A DNA stretch of 64,000 nucleotides, from NCBI RefSeq assembly GCF_910592395.1, contig NC_088319.1, forward strand, positions 7,562,001-7,626,000, read 5' to 3'. A model generated the notes under the pieces. It saw only the letters and a program-made list of their open reading frames with translations. It had not been told where the DNA came from and searched no databases. Numbering within the stretch: the stretch's first letter is position 1; each line of letters begins with the position of its first letter. The DNA comes from Lineus longissimus (taxonomy: Eukaryota > Nemertea > Pilidiophora > Heteronemertea > Lineidae). Shown here piece by piece: positions 53,070 to 62,799 of the stretch. The translations under genes were made by a program, and so were the position numbers.

Positions 53070-54540
53070 CATGTCAATGGGTTAACAGTGTAATTGCTTC
53101 TTTTATCAAACTTGCATTGTTTACATCTGTCTTATTCAAGTGAACCGTTTCCCCAATCCAGCAAACGACAATACTTGCACATAATAGTCTGGTAAAACAT
53201 ACATCACATGCTACAATATAAGATGTTATATGATTGCTCACTAAGGCAAAGGAGGCAGCCCGTGCAAGCACGTGGCTCAGGAAAAACATATTTATGGTAC
53301 AATAAATTAATCAAAATTAATCAAAGAATGATCTTCTATAAACATTGGAAGGAAATTTATGGTACAATAAATTAATCAAAATTAAAACAGAGTTTAAATT
53401 AAAACAGGGTTTTCCATCTCCTAGACTAGTTGCCGGCCAAAGCTAAGGAGGCCAGTCTCCCCCGGAGAACTTTCTCCACTGCCCAAGGTGACTAGTCACT
53501 TGTGTGTCAGGTCACCTGGGTGTCTAGTTCTTTTCAACCTGTTTCAAGCCACATCAAAGTGCACGAACGTTCAGTTCCAAGTTAAGAAATAACATAGACA
53601 ATTTAGAAACGGATATGTAGTGTAATCCCTATTGCCCCTTTAAGAGTCACTACAGTGTGGTGCTGCCACCTTCATGTCAATGGGTTAACAGTGTAATTGC
53701 TTCTTTTATCAAACTTGCATTGTTTACATCTGTCTTATTCAAGTGAACCGTGTCCCCAATCCAGCAAAGGACAATACTTCCACATAATAGTCTGGTAAAA
53801 CATACATCACATGCTACAATATAAGATGTTATATGATTGGCTCACTAAGGCAAAGGAGGCAGCGCCTGCAAGCACGTGGCTCAGGAAAAACATATTTATG
53901 GTACAATAAATTAATCAAAATTAATCAAAGAATGATCTTCTATAAACATTGGAAGGAAATTTATGGTACAATAAATTAATCAAAATTGCCGGCCAAGGCT
54001 AAGGAGGCCAGTCTCCCCCGGAGAACTTTCTCCACTGCCCAAGGTGACTAGTCACTTGTGTGTCAGGTCGCCTGGGTGTCTAGTTCTTTTCAACCTGTTT
54101 CAAGCCACATCAAAGTGCACGAACGTTCAGTTCCAAGTTAAGAAATAACATAGACAATTTAGAAACGGAGATGTAGTGTAATCCCTATTGCCCCTTCAAG
54201 AGTCACTACAGTGTGGTGCTGCCACCTTCATGTCAACGGGTTAACAGTGTAATGGCTTCTTTTGCTTCTTTTATCAAACTTGCATTGTTTACATCTGTCT
54301 TATTCAAGTGAACCGTACCCTCAATCCAGCAAAGGACAATACTTCCACATAATAGTCTGGTAAAACATACATCACATGCTACAATATAAGATGTTATATG
54401 ATTGGCTCACTAAGGCAAAGGAGGCAGCGCGTGCAAGCACGTGGCTCATGGTACAATAAATTAATCAAAATTAATCAAAGAATGATCTTCTATAAACATT
54501 GGAAGGAAATTTATGGTACAATAAATTAATCAAAATTAAA
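53070..54540. repeat. Irregular family 2 block, copy 2 of the 6,022-bp-spaced duplication
   Basis: The same markers as copy 1 appear near 53,749, 53,988 and 54,447. Similarity to copy 1 ends near 54,540, where this copy has AATTAAAACAAAGTTTTCC and copy 1 has the shorter AGGGTTTTCC form. Confidence 0.8.
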
Positions 54541-55342
54541 ACAGAGTTTAAAATTAAAACAAAGTTTTCCATCTCCTAGACTAGTTGCCGGCCAAGGCTA
54601 AGGAGGCCAGTCTCCCCCGGAGAACTTTCTCCACTGCCCAAGGTGACTAGTCACTTGTGTGTCAGGTCGCCTGGGTGTCTAGTTCTTTTCAACCTGTTTC
54701 AAGCCACATCAAAGTGCACGAACGTTCAGTTCCAAGTTAAGAAATAACATAGACAATTTAGAAACGGAGATGTAGTGTAATCCCTATTGCCCCTTCAAGA
54801 GTCACTACAGTGTGGTGCTGCCACCTTCATGTCAACGGGTTAACAGTGTAATTGCTTCTTTTGCTTCTTTTATCAAACTTGCATTGTTTACATCTGTCTT
54901 ATTCAAGTGAACCGTACCCTCAATCCAGCAAAGGACAATACTTCCACATAATAGTCTGGTAAAACATACATAACATGCTACAATATAGGATGTTTTATGA
55001 TTGGCTCACTAAGGCAAAGGAGGCAGCGCCTGCAAGCACGTGGCTCAGGAAAAACATATTTATGGTACAATAAATTAATCAAAATTAATCAAAGAATGAT
55101 CTTCTATAAACATTGGAAGGAAATTTATGGTACAATAAATTAATCAAAATTAAAACAGAGTTTAAATTAAAACAGGGTTTTCCATCTCCTAGACTAGTTG
55201 CCGGCCAAGGCTAAGGAGGCCAGTCTCCCCCGGAGAACTTTCTCCACTGCCCAAGGTGACTAGTCACTTGTGTGTCAGGTCGCCTGGGTGTCTAGTTCTT
55301 TTCAACCTGTTTCAAGCCACATCAAAGTGCACGAACGTTCAG

Positions 55343-56417
55343 CTTTACCAGCAATCCCCAACTTTATTATGCCGCTGCTAAATGCAGGCGCTACGATCGA
55401 GTTTGACACGTGACCCAATTTAGCCAATCAGAGCGTTCATCGAATAATAAAATATATTTTTAGTACAAGAAATCAATGCCTTTTGTCAGTTTTATGCCTT
55501 CAAGTTGTGGGTTTACAATTTTGAATGTGTTCCAGCTCATCAAAAGAACAGGGTTTTGTCTAGAATCACGGTTTTCCGAGTTTCTCCTTGTCAACACTGT
55601 CAGGAACCCCCCCCCATCCTATCTACCTAGCCAACACCCAGACAGAGGTTACCAAATGACAGAGCTGAGAGAGCCCAAACATCTGAGGAATCCATGCAAC
55701 AGCAAAAGCTTTGGCAAATATGCTGAAGAGAAGGATGCAATATAATATTTCGGGCTTGGTCACCCGCCTACCCCCCCCCCCCCTGACATGACCCTTCCCA
55801 GCCCTAGTGTCCTTAATTGAACCATCCAAAGCTAGGGATCTTAGGCCATAAAGTGGACAAATAAAGCAAGAAGTTATCAAAGGGCAGTCATTCTCATATC
55901 TTCAAAGATCACTTGAGGTCCAGCTTTTCATGTATGTTGATGTTTGGACATATATTCTCTCCTCAAATCCACTTGGGACGCCAATTTGGACCCCCCTGTG
56001 GACATGGAAAAATTTTCAATTTTCCCAATGGCATGTGTTTCAGTATACTCAGTATGATGCTGCCTTCTGCAGGAGCTATCGGCAAACTAAATTTGCAAAC
56101 TCTATGTGATTCAAAAAGGCCACAGAAGTCGGCCAATTTTCATGTTTTCTTAGAATTTACATTAGGAAAAATTGCAATTCACGTGGTATTTTCAACCCAT
56201 AGGTGGACATGGAAAAATTTTCACCAATCAACTCAAAATTTGGCCTGCAAATGCCTTAATAGTCATAGAATCACATACGCTATCGGCAACTAGGCTTTAG
56301 TTACACAGAAAGCCGTGAGATGTCTCTCACCTCGATCTGCTATAGAAAACGTATGCTTGGCTCTGGAAGGGAGTTTGGCGCATGCGCAGCTAAAAGGTTG
56401 GGAATTGCTGGTAATGG
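55343..56417. mobile_element. Non-autonomous inverted-repeat element inserted in family 2
   Basis: The monomer is split between ACGTTCAG and TTCCAAG. Ends are near-perfect inverted repeats: TTACCAGCAATCCCCAAC (55345-55362) matches the complement of 56397-56414 at 17 of 18 positions. No target duplication longer than 1 bp is seen, so the superfamily is not assigned. Two ~205-bp internal repeats are marked by GTGGACATGGAAAAATTTTC at 55998 and 56203 and by GCTATCGGCAA at 56075 and 56279. A 10-bp palindrome GCGCATGCGC (NRF1-like) lies near 56,379-56,388 and poly-C runs near 55,605 and 55,771. Open frames of 89 and 126 codons exist but match no family I know and lie across the internal repeats, so I do not call genes. 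Confidence 0.7.
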
Positions 56418-57577
56418 TTCCAAGTTAAGAAATAACATAGACAATTTAGAAACGGATATGTAGTGTAATCCCTATTGCCCCTTTAAGAGTCACTACAGTG
56501 TGGTGCTGCCACCTTCATGTCAACGGGTTAACAGTGTAATTGCTTCTTTTATCAAACTTGCATTGATTACATCTGTCTTATTCAAGTGAACCGTATCCCC
56601 AATCCAGCAAAGGACAATACTTCCACATAATAGTCTGGTAAAACATACATCACATGCTACAATATAAGATGTTATATGATTGGCTCACTAAGGCAAAGGA
56701 GGCAGCGCCTGCAAGCACGTGGCTCAGGAAAAACATATTTATGGTACAATAAATTAATCAAAATTAATCAAAGAATGATCTTCTATAAACATTGGAAGGA
56801 AATTTATGGTACAATAAATTAATCAAAATTAAAACAGAGTTTAAAATTAAAACAGAGTTTTCCATCTCCTAGACTAGTTGCCGGCCAAGGCTAAGGAGGC
56901 CAGTCTCCCCCGGAGAACTTTCTCCACTGCCCAAGGTGACTAATCACTTGTGTGTCAGGTCGCCTGGGTGTCTAGTTCTTTTCAACCTGTTTCAAGCCAC
57001 ATCAAAGTGCACGAACGTTCAGTTCCAAGTTAAGAAATAACATAGACAATTTAGAAACGGAGATGTAGTGTAATCCCTATTGCCCCTTCAAGAGTCACTA
57101 CAGTGTGGTGCTGCCACCTTCATGTCAACGGGTTAACAGTGCAATTGCTTCTTTTATCAAACTTGCATTGTTTACATCTGTCTTATTCAAGTGAACCGTA
57201 CCCCCAATCCAGCAAAGGACAACACTTCCACATAATAATAGTCTGGTAAAACATACATCACATGCTACAATATAAGATGTTATATGATTGGCTCACTAAG
57301 GCAAAGAAGGCGGCGCCTGCAAGCGTGGCTCAGGAAAAACATATTTATGGTACAATAAAATAATCAAAATTAATCAAAGAATGATCTTCTATAAACATTG
57401 GAAGGAAATTTATGGTACAATAAATTAATCAAAATTAAAACAGAGTTTAAAATTAAAACAGAGTTTTCCATCTCCTAGACTAGTTGCCGGCCAAGGCTAA
57501 GGAGGCCAGTCTCCCCCGGAGAACTTTCTCCACTGCCCAAGGTGACTAGTCACTTGTGTGTCAGGTCGCCTGGGTGT
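56418..57577. repeat. Satellite family 2, segment between the two right-hand insertions
   Basis: Remainder of the interrupted monomer plus monomers starting at 56513 and 57117. They are more diverged than the main array (TTGATTACATC, AATAATAATAGTC, GGCGGCGCCTGC variants), as expected near an array edge. Confidence 0.9.
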
Positions 57578-57718
57578 CTAGTTTCCACGAGGCTATGCTA
57601 GTGGAGAACTAGATGGCCGTTGGCTCTAGATGAGCTCATCCGCCCTGGGTGACTAGTCACCCACCTGAGACAGGTGGCACTGGCTTACAGGTTACCAGTG
57701 GCAGGTAGCTAACCTGAC
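57578..57718. other. Cluster of six successive palindromes/hairpins replacing monomer sequence
   Basis: After GTGTCTAGTT the monomer switches to 141 bp of unusual sequence. In order: CTAGTTTCCAC (57578-57588) paired with GTGGAGAACTAG (57601-57612), one bulged base; GATGAGCTCATC, 12-bp palindrome (57629-57640); GGGTGACTAGTCACCC, 16-bp palindrome (57647-57662); CCACCTG-AGA-CAGGTGG (57661-57677); CACTGG/CCAGTG around an 11-nt loop (57678-57700); and CAGGT-AGCTA-ACCTG (57702-57716). Part is homologous to the monomer's own hairpin core: CCCTGGGTGACTAGTCAC here against CCCAAGGTGACTAGTCAC there, followed in both by a CAGGT hairpin. The arms here are longer and better paired. No open frame or known element is recognised. 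Confidence 0.75.
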
Positions 57719-58480
57719 CTGACATTAAATCAAAGAATGATCTTCTATAAACATTGGAAGGAAATTTATGGTACAATAAATTAATCAAAATTAATCAAAG
57801 AATGATCTTCTATAAACATTGGAAGGAAATTTATGGTACAATAAATTAATCAAAATTAAAACAGAGTTTAAAATTAAAACAGAGTTTAAAATTAAAACAG
57901 AGTTTTCCATCTCCTAGACTAGTTGCCGGCCAAGGCTAAGGAGGCCAGTCTCCCCCGGAGAACTTTCTCCACTGCCCAAGGTGACTAGTCACTTGTGTGT
58001 CAGGTCGCCTGGGTGTCTAGTTCTTTTCAACCTGTTTCAAGCCACATCAAAGTGCACGAACGTTCAGTTCCAAGTTAAGAAATAACATAGACAATTTAGA
58101 AAGGGAGATGTAGTGTAATCCCTATTGCCCATTTAAGAGTCACTACAGTGTGGTGCTGCCACCTTCATGTCAACGGGTTAACAGTGTAATTGCTTCTTTT
58201 ATCAAACTTGCATTGTTTACATCTGTCTTATTCAAGTGAACTGTACCCCCAATCCAGCATAGGACAATACTTCCACATAATAGTCTGGTAAAACATACAT
58301 CACATGCTACAATATAAGATGTTACATGATTGGATCACTAAGGCAAAGGAGGCGGCGCCTGCAAGCACGTGGCTCGGAAAAAACATATTTATGGTACAAT
58401 AAATTAATCAAAATTAATCAAAGAATATGATTTTTTATAAACATTGGAAGAAAATTTATGATACAATAAATTAATCAAAG
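57719..58480. repeat. Right edge of satellite family 2
   Basis: The array resumes inside the AT-rich half, with the ATTTATGGTACAATAAATT block and the AATTAAAACAGAGTTTA block amplified (57,725-57,900). One last monomer starts near 58,165. It fades out after GATACAATAAATTAATC at about 58,480. Confidence 0.9.
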
Positions 58481-59097
58481 AATCTTTACTATTAAAAGAA
58501 TAGACTTCCACAAGAATATCATGATGTGGAGGACCTGTGTTCATTTGAATTAGCTGGACACCTAAGATATGCCGCAGTGTTCAGAACCTCCCCTTCTGGA
58601 TTCAAAAATTTGCAGGAAAATGTGGTTTTGAAGAGAAATTCCGTATCCAAATGGCGAAATCTATTTTTAGACTGGCTGGGATTCCCTGAAAGGAAGGCCG
58701 ATTTTTTCATGGATTCCAGCACTGCCGTGGGGCGCCCCCGAAGACAATATTAACATGCGATGTTCCGCGTTAGAAAGCGTGCATAAACGGACACTCTGCC
58801 GAACTCCCGTATAAATGTACGAAGATGTAATGCCCAACAACATAATATTTCCTTCCCGTTACATATCGACCATGCACAACCTAAAATCGAAGACGGGAGA
58901 GACTCCCGGCACATGCGGAATTCGTGCAGGACTACGGTCAGACGGTAAGCACGTAAACACATCACCGCCTTCAAAAATACCTTTTTATAGCACTTATCGG
59001 TATAAATAAGTTTCTCGAAGGCGTCATTTTATTTCAGTTGATGTACATTTATCACATGAATGCATTTAGATCCAAAAATATATTCGACAAACTCAAC
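58481..59097. other. Non-satellite DNA without a supported gene
   Basis: Short overlapping open frames exist on both strands (for example 58,526-58,753 plus), but none shows a recognisable domain or clear coding signs. A TATA-like CGTATAAATG lies near 58,809. Nothing else is supported. Confidence 0.6.
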
Positions 59098-59624
59098 AAG
59101 AGGCCCAAGGGCCTGGCGCTCGGCTGAGTTAATATCATTAATATCTTCCCGGTGTTTAGTTCATTATGCATGAAAATGGCATGCTCCATGGTATTTGATA
59201 TCCTTTTGCGTTCACTACGGTACCAATGTTTTTGGTTGACATAATTATGCCACTGTTCATTCCTCAATCCTGACCATAATTCGGGTGAAATCACCGTATG
59301 AAAATATTTACCGAAACATTAAGTTTATGCCATGAATGAGGATACCCATTGTCATAGCCTCGTTTACAAGTACGAAGTATTTTTCCGCGAATATTCAAAA
59401 CTGCTTGGCTCCTTGCCAGTTAAATAACATGTCATACACAAAATAGAAAACTTTGATGGAAATTGTAAATCATTTTTTTATCTATCAGGGGAAACAAGCT
59501 GATGATGATCAAATAAATCATTCATGAGAAATCGTTTTGTTGCTGAAGCTTGCATGACAAAGTTAATGCTAAACCTTTTCTTGTGCTCTACTGCGCCACC
59601 GTAGTTTTCTATTTAGACCAGCGA

Positions 59625-59660
59625 TGACGTCATTTCTGGTGATTCCCTACGTTGTCCAAT
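59625..59660. promoter_or_regulatory. CRE plus CCAAT motifs inside the second element
   Basis: A full CRE palindrome TGACGTCA (59625-59632) is followed by GTCCAAT (CCAAT at 59656-59660). Together with the YY1-like GCCGCCATTTTG at 60134-60145 and a second TGACGTCA (60384-60391) next to GGGCGGG (60394-60400), this looks like animal promoter sequence. Motif matches only. Confidence 0.35.
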
Positions 59661-60383
59661 GAGCGCTTTTTAAAATGTGCCATTTGGTATTGTACAGTAT
59701 GCAATGTATTTTTTCAGTGCTGCCAGTTGCCGAACAGAATGCCGTAGCTCCCTCAATTTCCAATCAATTTTTATGGGAGTGACATTATTGTATTGCTTAG
59801 AATGTCTACTTGTTACTCATGAAAGAATCGTAGAACTAAAACTTAATAGGCGAACAGAATCATGCGGATTCACTGCACATACTGTGGGAATTCTCTACTT
59901 CAAAATACATCGGCGATGTCATCGCGAACAGAGCATGCACTTCCAATATCGTTTTCACAGAAATGTGGCCAAATTTTCAAGAACTAATTTCTGAAAGTAG
60001 TCCCTAAAGACCTTATGACTACCACTGAAACGAACTAGTGATAATATCGCCTACCAGACTACTTTTTAAGCAGAAAATTGGGTACTTGAGTGTCATTGAG
60101 CTCCAAGATTATTGCACATGGCGTAAACAACATGCCGCCATTTTGTCTCCGCTTCGGTATTTCGTACGCCGCTTATAATGCACCTTCTCAATTAAAACCA
60201 ACATAATAAGGCCTTACATCGTTGATTGAATAGGAAAAACCACACAAAACACAATAAAGTGGGGGTACAATCGATTACGAAGCTGAAGTGAACAGTGATT
60301 TATTCCTGGAGCATGGAGCTACTGCTTTTGTTGTGCAGCTGCCATGTTTTGAGAACTGGCAAATAGGAGACTTCATTGATGGC

Positions 60384-60400
60384 TGACGTCATCGGGCGGG
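60384..60400. promoter_or_regulatory. CRE and GC-box pair inside the second element
   Basis: TGACGTCA (60384-60391) and GGGCGGG (60394-60400) are separated by 2 bp. No coding exon is identified downstream on either strand. Confidence 0.3.
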
Positions 60401-60698
60401 AATTTGAATCAGCAGAAATAATTAAAAGGCAGGTAGCGCCCTCTCCTGTTAAAATTTTGAACTTTTTCTCAATAAAATAGATTTTCAAGAATTTTATCTT
60501 AATATTAGAACATATTTCGACTAATTCTGCTGCTCCTAGGCCGATATAGGCCAGTTTCCTTCATGCACTCTCGCTCGCAGGAAGTAGGTCGAATGGCGAC
60601 AAATTATGTTTTGAAAGTAGAGTTTGACCAGAAGTATCCAGAAATGCAAAATTGAAGTCTCTAGGTCTTACGGTTACAAAATGTGCACCATGGGTTTA

Positions 60699-60700
60699 AC

Positions 60701-60734
<34 letters not shown>

Positions 60735-60752
60735 ATGGATGGACAGATGGAC
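60699..60752. repeat. GGAT/ATGG tetranucleotide microsatellite
   Basis: About nine GGAT units flanked by GGACGGAT and GGACAGATGGACGCC. It lies between the conserved 3' segment and the terminal hairpin of the second element, the same position as the ACG run of the first element. Confidence 0.95.
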
Positions 60753-60774
60753 GCCACTGAACAACTTATTTGAC

Positions 60775-60803
60775 AAGCTCGGCTGACTTAGTCAGCTGAG
60801 CTT
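60775..60803. other. Right-terminal hairpin of the 59,098-60,805 element
   Basis: AAGCTCGGCTGAC / TTA / GTCAGCTGAGCTT forms a 13-bp stem with one G-T pair and a 3-nt loop. Its left arm repeats the GCTCGGCTGA found at the element's left end. Confidence 0.8.
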
Positions 60804-60805
60804 AA

Positions 60806-61440
60806 AAAAACGCCGAATTCTCCAAGGTTGTTTTCGTCCGACAATCGAATGTTGCCTCTAATTTCGAACGCGGTAAAAATTCAATTCAAATTCAACGTTC
60901 CCTCAGGTGATGGCAATAAAGGTTTGAGTTTTACGCTAGCTACAAGTTAATATGAAAATATCTGTGACATGGGGAGCCAGGATTTCGCCAGAGAGGGACG
61001 AGAATTTCGCCAGAGGGGAGATTAAAAAAGTTCTGGTAAAATTACCCATCCTGACGTTTCCTCCTGGCCCCAATGATATAAATGCTATCTAAGTGCCCTA
61101 AATTTACTGCTGAAATTGTTGATCTTTGCCATGACAATCAATAAAAGTCAAGGACACAAAAAACGCTTTAAAAAATGCTGTCACTGCTGGGGTTAGTGGA
61201 AGGCTATTGCCATTAAAAAACTTTTTGGCGTGAAGTGTCCCCAAATTATGGTAAAAACATGTCCCCAAATTAAGAAGAAAAAAACAGGGCGTAAAGGTCT
61301 GCATGCATTGAGAGGCCTGTCATCTGCTCAGTCATGTCAGTTTTCCCATGGCCAACGTTGCAAAGTCCACAGTCAAAATCATCAAAATTTAACCCAATGT
61401 CAGTGAAAATTTCCACCTTTGATCCAGTTGTCGCTTAGCC
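60806..61440. other. No gene seen
   Basis: AT-rich DNA with a short direct repeat, TTTCGCCAGAG (about 60,984 and 61,004). The last five bases (TAGCC, 61436-61440) are the left target-site copy of the adjacent MITE. A 66-codon minus frame at 61,104-61,304 has no recognisable domain. Confidence 0.5.
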
Positions 61441-61580
61441 CAGGCGGGATCCTTCAAGGAGCCCCCCCCCCCTGCTCTCGGCCACCAAAGATTTGTGCAT
61501 AATGTACGTTAACAGTGCACAAGCTTGGTCAGCGATGACATGACCCCCCCCCCCTGCAAAAATTCCTGGATCCGCCTCTG
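61441..61580. mobile_element. 140-bp MITE with TAGCC target duplication
   Basis: The left end CAGGCGGGATCC and right end GGATCCGCCTCTG are imperfect inverted repeats, the right one reading CAGAGGCGGATCCAGGAA on the minus strand. TAGCC flanks the element directly on both sides (61436-61440 and 61581-61585). The interior holds two poly-C runs. Ends of the CAGnGGCGGATCCAGGAA type are common in invertebrate DNA-transposon MITEs, often hAT-like, but a 5-bp duplication is short for hAT, so the superfamily is left open. Confidence 0.7.
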
Positions 61581-61641
61581 TAGCCTATACTGCCATACAG
61601 TCATACCACTGTTGTTACCCTACATTTTTTAAAAATTTCAG

Positions 61642-61712
61642 TTCTGTATGCCTATCGGTGCTTGGTGTGTTGTCGCCACGTTACATCACGATTGAACTGT
61701 TAACGGCTTACG
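61642..61712 (+). other. Exon-like segment (acceptor TTTCAG, donor GTAAGT)
   Basis: AAAAATTTCAG precedes the segment and CG|GTAAGT follows it. No long frame is open across it, so it would be a non-coding or short exon. It is the first of several segments that begin with CAG|TTC on this strand. Splicing is inferred from signal shape only. Confidence 0.25.
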
Positions 61713-61821
61713 GTAAGTTTCACTGCAGTCTGAATACATGTTTCTGTTTGTCTGTTGTTCAGTAAATTGCTTTCTTCACTCCGTGGCACTTTGTACACTG
61801 AACACTCCATGCATGACACTC

Positions 61822-61990
61822 AGTCTTAAAACATGTGCCCAGAAATACAATCTATTTCATTCATAGACATTTCATCAACTTCAATACAATGAAACCTAAT
61901 AAACAATTACAAGTTGCAGAAGTCTTTCAACATGTGTCCAGAAATACATTCTATTTTACACACAGATATTTTACGTGAAATACAATGTAC
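61822..61990. repeat. Diverged 99-bp tandem duplication
   Basis: AGTCTTAAAACATGTG at 61822 recurs as AGTCTTTCAACATGTG at 61921. Both continue with CCAGAAATACA and end near AATACAATG. The copies are well diverged, so the event is old. Confidence 0.7.
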
Positions 61991-62107
61991 ATAATTCCAC
62001 ATACTAATATGTTCTCAGTCCACATATTCCAATACCGGTACCAGACAAAAAATCCTGATACAGATGCGCATATATCCTGTATAACTTTCCCTTTCTCATC
62101 ATTTCAG

Positions 62108-62212
62108 TTCTCCTGTTACATACCGCTGCTTCCCTCAGTCCACGTTTCCATTGGCAAAAAGAATATTCCATTTCTACATTCTTCAACTACATCTACAACT
62201 TACAGGCTAAAG
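62108..62212 (+). other. Exon-like segment (acceptor TTTCAG, donor AAG|GTGAGT)
   Basis: The segment is bounded by CATCATTTCAG and by GCTAAAG|GTGAGTTG, both close to animal consensus. It is open in one frame across its length (within a frame at 61,985-62,227). It lies upstream of the frame at 62,800 on the same strand and could be a 5' exon of that gene. Confidence 0.3.
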
Positions 62213-62631
62213 GTGAGTTGTACATAATTACCTGTGTACATTTCATTCTTTTCATGTTCTTCAACTGTCATGTTTAGTGCTTAAAAAAAGCACAGGAGCA
62301 AACAATAACACCCCTGAGTCTGAGTAACGAGAGCAATTGAGGGGAGCATTTCTGACACTTAATCTGTTAATAGCGAAAGTCTTACAAAACCGTAGTCACA
62401 AACAAATGCACACAACCGGTTCACATGTGTTTCTGTGTCTCAACTGTTCTCCTGTGTGCAGTTCCACCAGCTAATTTAAAGTAACTATTACGACAGTTTA
62501 AAGTTGGAGTACAGATATCGATGACTTATGAACCACCTAATTTTATGAGTACCTCCTCAATTTGCAACTTACTTCCCAATGTACTTTCATTTCGGCTGTA
62601 CATACATTAACTATGGAACTCATGTTTTTTT

Positions 62632-62742
62632 CCTTCTATCCCAGTTCAACCATCTCCAAGTTCAGCCATGTTCAACCAAAGCCCCAGTTCAGTTTAACAC
62701 CTCCTTCATTGACAGCCTTACAAAAAGTTCTCTGCAACTCAT
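62632..62742 (+). repeat. Diverged upstream copy of the start of the 62,800 frame
   Basis: CTTCTATCCCAGTTCAACCA here matches CTTCTATTCCAGTTCAACCA at 62,781, so the acceptor-like site is included. The following ~90 bp still encodes PVQFNTSFIDSLTKSSL, parallel to PVQFTASSIESLKKM of the downstream copy. The start codon is replaced (CATCTCC against CATGTCA), so this copy has no matching start. The two are about 149 bp apart. It appears to be an exon duplication that decayed. Confidence 0.65.
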
Positions 62743-62799
62743 GTTTTCCCTTCTATTCCAATTTGCAACTCATGTTTGGCCTTCTATTCCAGTTCAACC

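Larger units (their letters stand above)
24248..55342. repeat. Satellite family 2 array, main segment with 3-mer and 4-mer higher-order repeats
   Basis: Fifty-one monomers (starts at 24548 to 54827) in one orientation. Lengths are overwhelmingly 603 or 614 bp. Two higher-order units alternate: 603+603+614 = 1,820 bp and 603+603+614+614 = 2,434 bp. Some 603+614+614 = 1,831-bp trimers also occur (25765, 33670). The difference between units is gain or loss of a single 614-bp monomer. The order becomes irregular from about 46,443. Recurrent 71-codon minus-strand frames are an effect of the repeat: they are uniform, lack independent coding signs and lie across a divergent non-coding monomer. No gene is seen in these 31 kb. 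Confidence 0.95.
59098..60805. mobile_element. Second pearl/Helentron-like element with a long unrelated interior
   Basis: The ends share the architecture of the 23,095-24,247 element. On the left are a palindrome, AGGCCC-AA-GGGCCT (59101-59114), then GCTCGGCTGAG (59118-59128). On the right are a sequence like TACGGTTACAAAATGTGC (about 60,670), a GGAT microsatellite, GACGCCA, and a terminal hairpin whose arms repeat GCTCGGCTGA. The right hairpin differs in sequence from the first element (GGCTGA against ACCTC) but occupies the same place, so this is a related family, not a copy. The ~1.4 kb between about 59,130 and 60,540 has no core tandem repeats and looks unrelated. Ends are placed by analogy and may be off by a few bases. 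Confidence 0.6.

Noticed and set aside
17919-53289. Recurrent 71-codon minus-strand frames with a hydrophobic stretch across family 2
   Set aside because: Present only in the 603-bp type sequence context and broken in the 614-bp monomers by the extra GGCTTCTTTTG segment. No start-site context or coding signature; an ORF of a homogenised satellite.
55913-56293. 126-codon plus-strand frame inside the inverted-repeat element
   Set aside because: Crosses the two ~205-bp internal repeats, has no recognisable domain, and composition is not clearly coding.
57578-57718. Pol III SINE or tRNA origin of the palindrome cluster
   Set aside because: No convincing A/B box pair in the right order and spacing on either strand.
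1-58480. CRISPR-like regular spacing
   Set aside because: Whole monomers of hundreds of base pairs repeat head to tail with no unique spacers, and the window is animal DNA.
59677-59994. 105-codon plus-strand frame inside the second element
   Set aside because: Lies next to promoter-like motifs, but no domain or conserved motif is visible. Not enough to call a gene.
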